64,000 nucleotides of DNA from Mesobacillus maritimus (lineage in GTDB: Bacteria; Bacillota; Bacilli; Bacillales; Cytobacillaceae). The position numbers and the translations under genes were made by a program. Shown piece by piece: positions 44,307 to 54,049 of this stretch. Below the pieces are notes generated by a model that did not search any database, was not told the DNA's origin, and saw only the letters and a list, made by a program, of their open reading frames with translations. Where the stretch lies: contig NZ_JAMBNR010000020.1 in NCBI RefSeq assembly GCF_023715205.1, positions 1-64,000 on the forward strand, given 5' to 3'. Numbering within the stretch: position 1 is the first letter of the stretch; every line of letters begins with the position of its first letter.

Positions 44307-45563
44307 TTAATCTCTTATCCCCTTATAACTAGGCGTTTTCGGTTGTCGTCCAAACTGTCCAAAACGGATTTCTACATCCACGTCTATTTTCATTTCTGGG
44401 TAGGTTCTCATCCAATCAAATTCCATATAATCTTTTAATGTTTTGAATTCCTTTCTGGCATACAATGACCAGCCAAACGGTTCTGCTTTAAATTCCTTTT
44501 GCGATTTCTCAACCAGAGCCATGATTTTCGTTTCCATAAATTCTTCCATAGTGGAACGAAGTTTTTCTACTTTCTTTTTATTGTCAACGGGATTTTCCAT
44601 CGACGGGTCCGTTAATACATCAACCGTTAAAGGAAGCGTGACATGTATTTTAGGGGGCATATCATGTACATTCATCTCCACACTTGTATTATGCTGTTTT
44701 CGTATTCTTACCGTAAGCTCGTAGTCCTCATGAAAGGGATCAGGAATTGGTGCCAAAATATCTGTGATACTTGATGCGTCATGAAGCAACATCACGATTC
44801 GATTTTCCACCCCTGTTAATGTGCCGATCATCATTCCTTCTAAAAATACAGCTGCGCCTAAGAAATTAGCGCTATTTGTTTCTCCTTCTATCCTGACATC
44901 TCCAGCGAGGGCATCCATTTCATTTATTCGATACTCGTCTTCTTTTTGGCGAATATTCGTCGTCGCGTAAGTGGCTAAAAACAAATTTGCATCTTCCTCC
45001 GTAACCCTAAAAAAATGATGCAATTCTGAGTTCGGGATAAATCCAACTTCAATTCCACGTTGAATCATATTTTCATAAAATTTATGTGGGCGAGTTAAGA
45101 ATTTAGGATCATTCTTGCTCAAGAATTCAGCAGCCTTTTCTTTTGTCACAATTAGATAGGTATTCCGCTTAATTTCACGATCCTTTTCTGCAGAATAAAG
45201 GAACCTTATGAACTCTTCATCTTTTGCTAACTCTTCCGAAACGACGATCACCTTTAATAAATCATAAGAGATTTCTCTTGCGACAGCGGCATTTACACTG
45301 TGTCTCAACGATAAAAAATCGGGGGATCTCATGGTAACCGTCATCACAGTATCTTCCTCAGTTCCACCACCAGCAAAAGAAGTACCGACTTCCGGATTAG
45401 CAATCAAATAGGTAATATCGATTTTTCCTTTTTCATCGGATACATCTAATCCGATACCAATCACAAATACTTGTCGATCCAATCCCTTTAAATCCCAGCA
45501 ACCAGTTAAAATCAAAATAAATGGAATCAAGAATATAAGCTTAATGAGATTGTTCTGCTTCAC
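44307..45563 (-). CDS. gerC: spore germinant receptor subunit C (Ger(x)C lipoprotein)
   Basis: The 418-residue lipoprotein has a signal with lipobox ILTGC (Cys at about 22) followed by WDLKGLDRQVFVIGIGLDV, the hallmark of GerAC/GerBC/GerKC. Ger(x)C domain blocks include SLRHSVNAAVAREISYDLLKVIVVSEELAK and the middle LGAAVFLEGMMIGTLTG. It is anchored to the inner spore membrane. The start is GTG behind GGGGGAC and overlaps the gerB end by 23 bases. Which germinant is sensed is unknown. Confidence 0.92.
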   Translation of the reverse strand: MKQNNLIKLIFLIPFILILTGCWDLKGLDRQVFVIGIGLDVSDEKGKIDITYLIANPEVGTSFAGGGTEEDTVMTVTMRSPDFLSLRHSVNAAVAREISYDLLKVIVVSEELAKDEEFIRFLYSAEKDREIKRNTYLIVTKEKAAEFLSKNDPKFLTRPHKFYENMIQRGIEVGFIPNSELHHFFRVTEEDANLFLATYATTNIRQKEDEYRINEMDALAGDVRIEGETNSANFLGAAVFLEGMMIGTLTGVENRIVMLLHDASSITDILAPIPDPFHEDYELTVRIRKQHNTSVEMNVHDMPPKIHVTLPLTVDVLTDPSMENPVDNKKKVEKLRSTMEEFMETKIMALVEKSQKEFKAEPFGWSLYARKEFKTLKDYMEFDWMRTYPEMKIDVDVEIRFGQFGRQPKTPSYKGIRD

Positions 45564-46647
45564 GCTTAAAGTCCCCCCTTAACTTCGCCATTCCCCACAT
45601 CAAAATAGGTAGAATAAAGAAAAGTGGACTGAGAATTCCTAGGATCATTTCACGTAAATAAGGGAGTGTATAAGTTAAGTTTTTTGGCATAATTCCTAAG
45701 AACAACACAATGACAATAAATACCGGAACAAGATATTCAAATTCCTTAATTTTAAAAATCCCCCCGAATAATGTCACCACCAAGTAAAGATAAAACGAAA
45801 ATCGAATAAAAGCAGCTACTAGCCAAAATGGTAAAAACATACTTTCAACATTCGATAAAAAACCAATAGATAAGTAAAGGATCGTTTCATGGAATGGGTA
45901 ACTTATGACCTCAATGGATGTGAAATCAAATAGGATAACAAATATAATCAACGCTGCTGTGATCTCGACGACAACAATAGCAAAAGCCCAAAGAGTTCCC
46001 TTTCTAAATTCCTTAAATGAGCTAACTAATGGAGCAATGATTCCTAGAAAATAAAAATCGGCAAAAATCGAAAGTTTACTTCCTGTCGTTTTCGCAATTT
46101 CTAATGTACCTGGTCCCCATAGTGGGAAAATAAATTTCAGGTTTCCTTTTGTAAAAGCGAATATAAGTGCAAGAAATAAGGTAGCTTTTAAATAAAACAA
46201 TGTTAACCAAGCAGCAGAACCAATTGATTCTATCCCGCGCTTTGCACCATAACCACAGACGACAAGCATCAAGATATAGAGAGCTAAGGTAGGGGTTCTA
46301 GTAAAATACATGGACCCAATGATATCCACATAAACGGAAGTATCTAAAACAAATGATGAGAAGCCAAGCAAGAGAACACCCATAGATATCAAATTTCCCA
46401 TCACTTTTCCAAAAAGATGCAAATTAATTTCATGTAAATTTTTATTACGATGGACTGAAAAAACCTTTAGTAGGAAAAGGATTGGAATCAAGGATAAAAG
46501 CGCGATGCCTAACATAGAAATCCACGCAGAATTTTTCGCTGTTTTATACAATAACGTGGGCGTATCATCAGATACTTTTGACCCCAGCGTTAATAAAATG
46601 ATTGCCATATAATCGCGAATGCCAATTTTTCCTTCATTCTGTTTCAT
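45541..46647 (-). CDS. gerB: spore germinant receptor subunit B (GerAB permease-like)
   Basis: The 368-residue, roughly ten-helix protein of the amino-acid/polyamine permease superfamily (Spore_permease) starts with IGIRDYMAIILLTLGSKVSDDTPTLLYKTAKNSAW (about 8-42). The C-terminal helices (FIVIVLFLGIMPKNL) end in a basic tail. GerB subunits bind the germinant. It overlaps gerA by 4 bases (ATGA) and gerC by 23 bases. Confidence 0.92.
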   Translation of the reverse strand: MKQNEGKIGIRDYMAIILLTLGSKVSDDTPTLLYKTAKNSAWISMLGIALLSLIPILFLLKVFSVHRNKNLHEINLHLFGKVMGNLISMGVLLLGFSSFVLDTSVYVDIIGSMYFTRTPTLALYILMLVVCGYGAKRGIESIGSAAWLTLFYLKATLFLALIFAFTKGNLKFIFPLWGPGTLEIAKTTGSKLSIFADFYFLGIIAPLVSSFKEFRKGTLWAFAIVVVEITAALIIFVILFDFTSIEVISYPFHETILYLSIGFLSNVESMFLPFWLVAAFIRFSFYLYLVVTLFGGIFKIKEFEYLVPVFIVIVLFLGIMPKNLTYTLPYLREMILGILSPLFFILPILMWGMAKLRGDFKREAEQSH

Positions 46648-48194
46648 TTGACAGCCTCATCACTTTTTTTCTTCATGTCCTTCGGTTTTAAGTACCCCGG
46701 TCGTAGGTTTTCATTTTTAAGAACTCTTCTGAAAATAGTATCCCCTGAAGCCACATAATGTGGTGACATCGGAGCCAAAAAAGGTACTCCAAATGATTTA
46801 AGTGACGTTAAATAAAAAATCCCCATAACAAAAAAAGAGGTCATCCCAAAGATTCCAAATAAACCAGCAGAGAAAATGAAAATAAAGCGGATAATTCGCA
46901 AAGCAAAATTCAGACTGACGTCACTAATTGTGAAAGAAGTCAAGCCACTCAATGCGACAACAATGATCACAATAGGACTAATAATATTCGCTTCAACTGC
47001 CGCTTGTCCTAAAATTAAAGCACCGACAATCCCGATTGTTGGACCCATTGGGTTAGGCACCCTTAAACCTGCTTCCCTTATTAATTCAAAGGCAATTTCC
47101 ATAAGGAGAATTTCAAAGAACACTGGAAATGGAACTTTCTCTCGCGAACCAGCAATCGCTAATAATAAATCAGCTGGAATCATCTCGGAGTGGTAGGTTG
47201 TAACAGCAATAAAAATTGCCGATATAAAAATGGTGATAAACATCGCTCCCGCTCGTATGAACCGAGCAAAATTACCGAATATGAACCGAAGATAATGATC
47301 GTCACTAGTATGAAAAAATGACCAAAATGTTGCAGGCAGGATTAATGAATCAGGCGAGTTATCCATTAACAAGATGATGTGACCGTCTTCAAGGAAAGAA
47401 GTAGCTCGATCCGGCCTTTCGGAATAAAGCACACTAGGGAACATGGAAAAAGGTCTTTCTTCAATATACTGCTCTAACAGAGATAAATTTTGAATGGCAT
47501 CTACATCAAGATTTTTCAAGCGATTTTTGATATTATCCACTAATTTCTCGTTCGCCAGATTCCGGATATAAAGTATAAACACTTCATTTTTCGAACGAGT
47601 GGAGATTGTCACAGTTTCTGCCATGAGATCTTCATTTTTTATTCTTTTTCGGATTAAGGATAGATTTACCACTACCTTCTCTGTAAATGCTTCTTTAGGT
47701 CCCTTAATTACAACCTCGTTTTCTGCTTTTTCTACTGATCGTCCTTGAAAGTTTGCACATTCAAAGGCATAGGCAGACGTTTCCCCTTCTATAAAAATAA
47801 CTGCATTCCCTGTGTTCATATTTTGAACAACATCTCTCATTGTAGAAAGATGGGTAATATTTTGAGTAGCAATCATTTCTTTTATAGTGGCATCAGGGTG
47901 CTTATTCTTTAAGATAGGGCCGATCGCACTATCCTCAATTGTGCGAACATCTGTAATCGTACTAATAAAAAAGATAGCAACCCGTTTTTCAGACGCACCT
48001 ATTTTACATTCTCTGAGCTTTATATCCTTGTTATCTGGATAATGAAAAATCTTTTTAACTTGTTTGATATTATCTTCAATTTGATACGAGATAGACTGAT
48101 CTTTCGTACTTGCTTGGCTAGCAAGCGTATCCTCTGAACCGACTGGTCTCTTGTTGCGCTTTTTCCCTGCCAGCTTTTTCAGAACCTTGAACAT
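46644..48194 (-). CDS. gerA: spore germinant receptor subunit A (GerAA family)
   Basis: The 516-residue protein of the GerA family has a soluble N-terminal domain (about 45-280), with IKLRECKIGASEKRVAIFFISTITD and ERPFSMFPSVLYSERPD before the membrane part. About five membrane helices (about 290-470) include REAGLRVPNPMGPTIGIVGALILGQAAVEANIISPIVIIVVALSGLTSFTI. GerA subunits form oligomeric ion channels in the spore membrane. It is first in gerA-gerB-gerC-small ORF. The start ATG is behind GAGGGAGG. Sporulation-specific (SigG) promoter elements were not verified. Confidence 0.93.
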   Translation of the reverse strand: MFKVLKKLAGKKRNKRPVGSEDTLASQASTKDQSISYQIEDNIKQVKKIFHYPDNKDIKLRECKIGASEKRVAIFFISTITDVRTIEDSAIGPILKNKHPDATIKEMIATQNITHLSTMRDVVQNMNTGNAVIFIEGETSAYAFECANFQGRSVEKAENEVVIKGPKEAFTEKVVVNLSLIRKRIKNEDLMAETVTISTRSKNEVFILYIRNLANEKLVDNIKNRLKNLDVDAIQNLSLLEQYIEERPFSMFPSVLYSERPDRATSFLEDGHIILLMDNSPDSLILPATFWSFFHTSDDHYLRFIFGNFARFIRAGAMFITIFISAIFIAVTTYHSEMIPADLLLAIAGSREKVPFPVFFEILLMEIAFELIREAGLRVPNPMGPTIGIVGALILGQAAVEANIISPIVIIVVALSGLTSFTISDVSLNFALRIIRFIFIFSAGLFGIFGMTSFFVMGIFYLTSLKSFGVPFLAPMSPHYVASGDTIFRRVLKNENLRPGYLKPKDMKKKSDEAVK

Positions 48195-48346
48195 GGTCAG
48201 TCCCTCCCTCGCAAATTCTTTTCGCTATGTACTCTATTTAGATATTTACCAAATCCTCCTATTTTATGAATATGATTCATGACTTCCAAGTTGTATGAGG
48301 AAATTTGCTATAGAGGTTAAGGCGGACTTGTGTTTATCATTCAAAA

Positions 48347-48368
48347 AGAAAACCCGCCAATTTGGCGA
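48347..48368 (-). terminator. terminator of small membrane protein gene
   Basis: CCGCCAA and TTGGCGA form a small stem which on the minus strand is followed by TTTTCTTTTT, about 70 bases past the stop at 48436. Confidence 0.65.
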
Positions 48369-48435
48369 GCTCATCATAAATTTGGGTAAGCCATGAAGTT
48401 AACTCTTAGGATCTCTTCAAAAGATACAGATTAGG

Positions 48436-48624
48436 TCACCAACTACGGCTAAATAGTGTTCTAAATCCTAAATAGAGAAGGGCAACTGAAAAAATTAAAA
48501 TAACGAGGACACCAACAATTTCCAAAAATGCAGCTAGACCGACAAGAATTCCTACGGCCTTCACCTTTAATAAAGCAAAACCAACAAGGATACAAGCAAG
48601 AAAAAGAATGGCAATTTGATACAT
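48436..48624 (-). CDS. small membrane protein, unknown function
   Basis: The 62-residue protein is almost entirely hydrophobic: MYQIAILFLACILVGFALL, then VKAVGILVGLAAFLEIVGV and VILIFSVALLYLGFRTLF. It has two to three helices and ends with a basic tail. ATG at 48624 is preferred because AAGGAGGGA lies about 10 bases upstream; the frame extends further up without a ribosome-binding site. It diverges from the potassium channel gene. I do not recognise a family. Confidence 0.7.
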   Translation of the reverse strand: MYQIAILFLACILVGFALLKVKAVGILVGLAAFLEIVGVLVILIFSVALLYLGFRTLFSRSW

Positions 48625-48773
48625 GTCATATATCCCTCCTTTACTCATACATATGCATCGAATTTGAAGAGCGTTTGGACTCAATAGGCCAAAGGAGTTG
48701 GTACTTTTTGGTTTTCTAACAGACTAAACTGGAAATAATGGCAATATGAATCTCACCTAAAGGAGTGAAAGTT

Positions 48774-49763
48774 ATGCCTCATCATTTATATATTCGATTT
48801 GTCCGCTTGCCGCTTCTATTACGCATTCTCGTTATTACCTCACTCCTAATTGGCCTTTTTGGCCTAATCATACATTTGTTAGAGCCTGAAAATTTCCCAA
48901 CGATTATTGATGGCATTTGGTGGGCTGTTATCACAGCATCCACGGTTGGATATGGAGACTATGTGCCACTGTCTATACCTGGTCGCCTTACAGGAGTGCT
49001 TTTACTACTAGTAGGTGCCGGGTTTTTATCGACGTACTTCGCGACACTTTCAAGTATTGCCGTTACGAAACAAGATGAATATCAAAAAGGGGAAACCCAT
49101 TATAAAGGGCAAGAACAATATATTATTATTGGTTGGAATGAACGATCGAAGGAAATTATTAAAGCACTTTCTAAAACGAAAGAGTCTGTCATTTTAATTG
49201 ATGAAAGCCTGCCCACAAACCCATTACCAGGTCATCATGTTCATTTTATTAAAGGAAGAGCACTGAGGGATGATATTTTATTAAAAGCGAATATACGCGA
49301 AGCCAAGAAAGTCATTATTACTGCTGACCAAAAATTAGATGAGCTCCAAGCCGACATGAATAGTGTTTTGACCTTACTAGCTATCAAGGGATTAAACCCG
49401 GATGTCCTATGTATTGTAGAAATCCTAACAAATGAACAGTTGAATAATGCGAAACGAGCAGGTGCAGATGAAATCATTAAAACGAATGAATTAACCAGTG
49501 CCATCATTTTAGATAGTATTCATTCGACTGGGATGGTCAATCCACTAACCGATTTATTATCTGAGCTCAGAGAAGGCAAACAGTTAGAATATCTTGAAGC
49601 CTGTGGAGAAACGATTGGAAAAAGTATTCGACAAGCGACCTTATACTATCTAGGGAAAGAAGTGATTCTCATTGGGATAAAAAAAGGGGAAGACATCTAC
49701 GTCCACCCCAATCCTAATCAAACTATTGAGAAAGATGATTTATTGCTAGTTATCTCAAATTAA
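48774..49763 (+). CDS. yugO: potassium channel protein YugO (pore plus RCK)
   Basis: The 329-residue two-helix K+ channel has TM1 (about 13-35), a pore loop with selectivity filter TVGYGD (about 57-62), TM2 (about 70-92) and a cytoplasmic RCK/TrkA-N domain from about 110 (YIIIGWNERSKEIIKAL). In B. subtilis YugO is the channel for biofilm electrical signalling. ATG at 48774 is chosen behind AAAGGAGTGA. Its stop overlaps the convergent yugN end by 4 bases, as in the B. subtilis yugO-yugN order. Confidence 0.93.
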   Translation: MPHHLYIRFVRLPLLLRILVITSLLIGLFGLIIHLLEPENFPTIIDGIWWAVITASTVGYGDYVPLSIPGRLTGVLLLLVGAGFLSTYFATLSSIAVTKQDEYQKGETHYKGQEQYIIIGWNERSKEIIKALSKTKESVILIDESLPTNPLPGHHVHFIKGRALRDDILLKANIREAKKVIITADQKLDELQADMNSVLTLLAIKGLNPDVLCIVEILTNEQLNNAKRAGADEIIKTNELTSAIILDSIHSTGMVNPLTDLLSELREGKQLEYLEACGETIGKSIRQATLYYLGKEVILIGIKKGEDIYVHPNPNQTIEKDDLLLVISN

Positions 49764-50170
49764 GTTGACGAGCTTAATGCAGCCTCCACTTCTTTAACAA
49801 GGGACTTTCCTACATCAACATATTGTTTCGGAACTTCCGCATCCTTTTCTACTGGTTCAGAAAATTGGTTAAAGGTGCCTGAAAAAACTTCACTATGTGC
49901 ATGATCATCTAAACCTTTTTCATAAATATGGGAAAGTAAGAACGGTTGTTGAATTTCCACAGAACAGACATCATCGTCTAATTGACCATCAACTGCATAA
50001 AAAGGAATTCGCAAAAAAAGATATCCGTCCTTATCAGAAATTTTATAATCAAAACTCCCGTGATCATAATCCCAATTGCCGCCAATGGAAAATCCCATTG
50101 GCTTAAGCTTTGCTTCTAAATCAGACAGACGCTGTTGCTGTCCTTCGATACTGGATGGAATCTCAAGCAT
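49760..50170 (-). CDS. yugN: YugN-like family protein
   Basis: The 136-residue protein matches the YugN-like family: MGFSIGGNWDYDHGSFDYKISD (about 30-51) and LFLRIPFYAVDGQLDD, with a C-terminal region around FNQFSEPVEKDAEVPKQYV. Its function is unknown. It is convergent with yugO and neighbours pgi, as in B. subtilis, which supports the name. The start ATG follows GGGGGAG. Confidence 0.88.
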   Translation of the reverse strand: MLEIPSSIEGQQQRLSDLEAKLKPMGFSIGGNWDYDHGSFDYKISDKDGYLFLRIPFYAVDGQLDDDVCSVEIQQPFLLSHIYEKGLDDHAHSEVFSGTFNQFSEPVEKDAEVPKQYVDVGKSLVKEVEAALSSST

Positions 50171-50802
50171 GGTTCTCCCCCTTTTCTTTTCCCTTTATTG
50201 TTTACAAACCTGATAAGATTCATCCAAAGAAAGGTGTTCACCGAAGAACAAAAAGTGTACATTTCTTTCTAATGGGTCCGTTTCCTGTCCTGTCATAAAA
50301 TCAACAATGCAGCAAAATAGAAATCCTCATTATAGCTATGGCACAGTTCACTATTTGAGACATTTTAGTTGCCTGTTGCTCTCTTAATATTCTGTCCCCT
50401 ACCTAACGGTAAAAGAGCGGATCCACGGACCTAGATGAGGGGGTCAGGAGGGTTTTATAAATAAGCGGAGAAATTACCCATAAATAAGTTAGTACTGAAA
50501 ATTGCTTAAATAGACGGAAAGATTCCGAATAACGACTCAAATAAGGCGAAAATGGGTAATTTTGCTTTGCTTAAACAGAAAATCTCCGCTTAAACACCCT
50601 GAATCGAGCGCTATTTTGCAGTTTAACCGAAAATTCCCCTGTTATTTTTTATAAGATAAATCAAATTGAAGTTAACATTGTGGGGGTACCAAAAAAATTT
50701 CCATCCTAATGGCTCTACCACAATAAAAAATGAGTGCCAATTTCATATGCAAATTGGCACTCATTTTGAATTACTTACATTTTCATGTAATTTTTGTTGG
50801 CA
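50171..50802. other. intergenic region with short CCG-type inverted units
   Basis: About 630 bases without a gene. From about 50460 to 50660 several related short units occur: AAATAAGCGGAGAAATTACC, ATAGACGGAAAGATTCCGAA, TTAAACAGAAAATCTCCGCT and TTAACCGAAAATTCCCCTG. They resemble units at 23990-24185. The pgi terminator closes the region. The remainder (50171-50450) has no recognisable gene. Confidence 0.45.
50727..50767 (-). terminator. pgi terminator
   Basis: AAAATGAGTGCCAATTT (50727-50743) pairs perfectly with AAATTGGCACTCATTTT (50751-50767). It lies 36 bases after the pgi stop on the minus strand and exits into A/T-rich sequence. Confidence 0.88.
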
Positions 50803-52152
50803 TTATTTTAAACGCTTTTCTAGTTCAGCTTTCTTTTCTTCAAAACCTGGTTTGCCTAGTAACGCAAACATATTGACTTTATATGCTTCTACACCTGGCT
50901 GGTCAAATGGGTTAACCCCTAATAAATAACCACTCATTGCACAAGCCTTTTCAAAGAAGTAGACAAGATATCCGAATGTAAACTCATCCAGCTGTGGAAT
51001 CGAAACGATAAGGTTCGGTACTCCGCCATCTGTATGAGCAAGCAAGGTTCCCTCAAACGCTTTATTGTTAACAAAGTCCACAGTTTGACCAGCTAGATAG
51101 TTTAGACCATCTAAGTCGTTATCTTCTGCTTCAATTGTTAATTCGTGACGTGGCTTTTCAACTTTAATAATTGTTTCAAACAAATCTCTTCTTCCTTCTT
51201 GAACATATTGTCCAAGTGAGTGAAGATCGGTGGAGAAGTTAGCTGAAGAAGGGTAAATTCCTTTTTGGTCTTTTCCTTCACTTTCACCGAATAACTGCTT
51301 CCACCATTCTGAGAAGTACATTAAGGATGGTTCATAATTGATAAGCATTTCAATTGTTTTCCCTTTATTGTACAGGACATTACGTACTGCTGCGTACTGG
51401 TAAGCTAAATTCTCTTCGAGCTCAGATTTACCAAAGTCTTCCCTCGCTTGAGCTGCCCCACTCATCATCGCTTGGATATCTGCACCACTTACGGCAATTG
51501 GCAATAACCCAACAGCTGTTAAAACAGAATAACGACCACCAACATCATCTGGAATCACAAATGTTTCATAGCCTTCTTCATCTGATAATGTTTTAAGTGC
51601 CCCTTTTGCCTTATCAGTAGTTGCATAAGTGCGTTTCTTTGCTTCTTCAGCACCGTACTTTTCTTCAAGAAGTTTACGGAAAATGCGGAATGCCAAAGCA
51701 GGCTCCGTCGTTGTACCAGACTTAGAAATAACATTAATAGAGAAATCTTTCCCATCCAGTAAATCCATTAAATCTCTCATGTATGTAGAGCTAATATTAT
51801 TTCCAACAAAAATCACTTGAGGTGTATTTCGCTTTTCTTTTGGAAGAGAATTATAGAAGCTATGCTGTAAAAACTCCAGTGCAGCACGTGCTCCTAAATA
51901 TGAGCCGCCAATTCCAATCACTAACAACACATCAGAATCTTGTTTAATCTTGTTAGCAGCTTTTTGAATACGGTCAAATTCTTCTTTATCATAGTCTACT
52001 GGAAGATCAACCCAGCCTAGAAAATCGCTGCCTGCTCCTGTTTTTTCATGCAAAGAATGATGCGCAACTTTTACAAAATCCCTTAAATATGTAACTTCAT
52101 GCTCTCCAAAAAAGCTCAAAGCCTTCGAATAATCAAATTGAATATGTGTCAT
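50803..52152 (-). CDS. pgi: glucose-6-phosphate isomerase
   Basis: The 449-residue phosphoglucose isomerase interconverts glucose-6-P and fructose-6-P in glycolysis. Visible are the SIS folds, [18 protein letters not shown] (about 78-95), [31 protein letters not shown] (about 137-156), [17 protein letters not shown] and the C-terminal [14 protein letters not shown]. The length matches the Firmicute type. It lies between yugN and yugJ as in B. subtilis. The start ATG follows GGAGGAT. Confidence 0.96.
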   Translation of the reverse strand: MTHIQFDYSKALSFFGEHEVTYLRDFVKVAHHSLHEKTGAGSDFLGWVDLPVDYDKEEFDRIQKAANKIKQDSDVLLVIGIGGSYLGARAALEFLQHSFYNSLPKEKRNTPQVIFVGNNISSTYMRDLMDLLDGKDFSINVISKSGTTTEPALAFRIFRKLLEEKYGAEEAKKRTYATTDKAKGALKTLSDEEGYETFVIPDDVGGRYSVLTAVGLLPIAVSGADIQAMMSGAAQAREDFGKSELEENLAYQYAAVRNVLYNKGKTIEMLINYEPSLMYFSEWWKQLFGESEGKDQKGIYPSSANFSTDLHSLGQYVQEGRRDLFETIIKVEKPRHELTIEAEDNDLDGLNYLAGQTVDFVNNKAFEGTLLAHTDGGVPNLIVSIPQLDEFTFGYLVYFFEKACAMSGYLLGVNPFDQPGVEAYKVNMFALLGKPGFEEKKAELEKRLK

Positions 52153-52402
52153 TCATAATCCTCCATCATGTTTTTTCTCTATCACTTTAACCAAAGCTCG
52201 TTCAAGAATCAAGATGCCCACACCCATGTAAGCGAATGCATGAGAAATTTCTCTAGTCTGGGTGCAGGAATTGTACCCAAACGCGTACTGTATTTATTCT
52301 CCATACATAGAATATAACTTTTAACGACAAATATATTGCTGATAGAGAGAATCTAATATTGTTCACCAGCAGCAAGGGTTATCTTTACATATAATACAAA
52401 AA

Positions 52403-52422
52403 GTTCCAGCGGATGCTGGAAC
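52403..52422 (-). terminator. yugJ terminator
   Basis: GTTCCAGC (52403-52410) and GCTGGAAC (52415-52422) pair and on the minus strand run into TTTTTG, 9 bases after the yugJ stop. Confidence 0.85.
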
Positions 52423-52430
52423 CCTCTTTA

Positions 52431-53594
52431 TTATAATGACATTTGGTAAATCTTTAGGACATCTTCTTTATTTAATTTCGTGAAGTTTCCAAACTCTCCA
52501 TTTACCATTGCTTTATCCGCCATGACTTCAAGTTGGCTATCGTCAATGTCATAATCAGCAAGTCTAGAAGGTGCACCAATGCTGTTCCAGAACTCGCGAA
52601 GTTTCTCAATTCCTTCCATCCCAATTTCCTCGTCGTTTTTCCCATCAGAGGTTACTCCAAATACACGGACAGCGAGCTTTTTAAAACGTTCAGGTTTTAC
52701 ATGTAAATTATGCTTCATCCAATTAGGGAATAGAATCGCTAGACCGCCACCATGTGGGATGTCGTATACCGCAGATACCGCATGCTCAATATTATGTGTA
52801 GCCCAATCTCCGCGGAATCCCATCGACAACATTCCATTCAAGGCCATTGTGCCACAATATAAAATGGTTGCACGATGGTCGTAGTTTTCAAGATCGTCAA
52901 GTAGTTTAGGCGCTGTTTCCATAACTGTTAACAGTAGGCCCTCACACATTCTGTCTTGGAATTCCGTCATTTCAGCTTGATGGAAGTAATGTTCAAGCAC
53001 ATGAGACATCATATCAACAATCCCATAGATTGTCTGATTTTTTGGGACGGAAAATGTATGTACGGGATCAAGAATTGAAAATTTCGGGAAAGTGACCGGG
53101 CTTCCCCAACCATGCTTTTCTTTCGTTTCCCAGTTTGTAATAACGGATCCTGAGTTCATTTCTGAACCTGTTGCAGCTAGGGTTAACACTGTTCCGAACG
53201 GAAGTGCTTCTTTGGCAAACACTTTTTTCGTTACGATGTCCCAGGCATCTCCATCATATTTCGCACCAGCAGCAATTAATTTCGTACAGTCGATTACACT
53301 GCCACCACCAACGGCTAAAATAAATTCAACCCCTTCTTCTTTGCATATTTTTATGCCCTTATTTGCTGTTGATAAACGCGGATTTGGTTCCACACCTGAC
53401 AGTTCAAAAACGGTCGCACCCATTTCTGCTAATAACTTCTGTACATCATCGTAGAGGCCGCTACGCTTTATACTGCCACCTCCGTAGACAAGAAGTACTT
53501 TTTTTCCGTAACGAGAAATTTCCTTTGTTAATTGATCTAACTGCCCTTTACCAAATACCAGCTTTGTTGGATTTAAAAACGTAAAATTGTCCAT
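52431..53594 (-). CDS. yugJ: iron-containing alcohol dehydrogenase (YugJ-type, NAD(P)H butanol dehydrogenase)
   Basis: The 387-residue Fe-ADH has nucleotide-binding [16 protein letters not shown] (about 36-51) and [27 protein letters not shown] (about 93-119). The metal-ligand region is [14 protein letters not shown] (about 194-207) and [31 protein letters not shown] (about 264-294), with His/Asp ligands present. It reduces aldehydes to alcohols. ATG at 53594 is used (GAGGTTG upstream). Placement next to pgi matches YugJ/YugK of B. subtilis. Confidence 0.92.
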   Translation of the reverse strand: MDNFTFLNPTKLVFGKGQLDQLTKEISRYGKKVLLVYGGGSIKRSGLYDDVQKLLAEMGATVFELSGVEPNPRLSTANKGIKICKEEGVEFILAVGGGSVIDCTKLIAAGAKYDGDAWDIVTKKVFAKEALPFGTVLTLAATGSEMNSGSVITNWETKEKHGWGSPVTFPKFSILDPVHTFSVPKNQTIYGIVDMMSHVLEHYFHQAEMTEFQDRMCEGLLLTVMETAPKLLDDLENYDHRATILYCGTMALNGMLSMGFRGDWATHNIEHAVSAVYDIPHGGGLAILFPNWMKHNLHVKPERFKKLAVRVFGVTSDGKNDEEIGMEGIEKLREFWNSIGAPSRLADYDIDDSQLEVMADKAMVNGEFGNFTKLNKEDVLKIYQMSL

Positions 53595-53735
53595 TTCTAT
53601 CAACCTCCTCTTCCACTATTATGAAAAAAAATCAGGCTGATTGCAAAAAATTGCATTATAAAAATTTTTTACACCCATGAATAATTGTTTTTTTGTTGTA
53701 CATTCTAATCTTGACACCTAAAAAGGAGGTACATC

Positions 53736-53969
53736 ATGAGCACAATACAGCGTATTGCATTAATTCTTACCATTATCGGGGCCATCAATTGGGGACTAAT
53801 TGGATTCTTTCAATTTGATTTAGTTGCTTCAATTTTCGGTGGTCAAGATTCAGCCATTTCAAGAATCATCTACGGATTAGTTGGTTTAGCCGGACTCATT
53901 AATCTTGGACTATTATTTGCTCCAAGTGAGCAAAGAGAAAGACAAGAAGGAACACAACCAACTCAATAA
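53736..53969 (+). CDS. yuzA: DUF378 family small membrane protein (YuzA-like)
   Basis: The 77-residue protein has two helices, IQRIALILTIIGAINWGLIGFFQFDLVASIFGG (about 3-35) and RIIYGLVGLAGLINLGLLF (about 43-61), with the DUF378 motif INWGLxGF. It has a hydrophilic tail (SEQRERQEGTQPTQ). Function is unknown. The start ATG follows AAAGGAGGT. Its context next to yugJ agrees with YuzA. Confidence 0.88.
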   Translation: MSTIQRIALILTIIGAINWGLIGFFQFDLVASIFGGQDSAISRIIYGLVGLAGLINLGLLFAPSEQRERQEGTQPTQ

Positions 53970-54019
53970 GAATACAACCGGCTTAAGCCATATAGTTTAC
54001 GCCCGGTGAGTCTCTTTTA

Positions 54020-54047
54020 AAAAAATCCGCTCTTCCGCGGATTTTTT
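54020..54047 (+). terminator. terminator shared by yuzA and rocD
   Basis: AAAAAATCCGC (54020-54030) pairs with GCGGATTTTTT (54037-54047). It lies between two convergent genes and is T-rich in both directions. Confidence 0.9.
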
Positions 54048-54049
54048 CA

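Noticed and set aside
52153-52430. Possible leader RNA between pgi and yugJ
   Set aside because: Only the yugJ terminator and pgi upstream sequence are evident; no conserved riboswitch signature was recognised.
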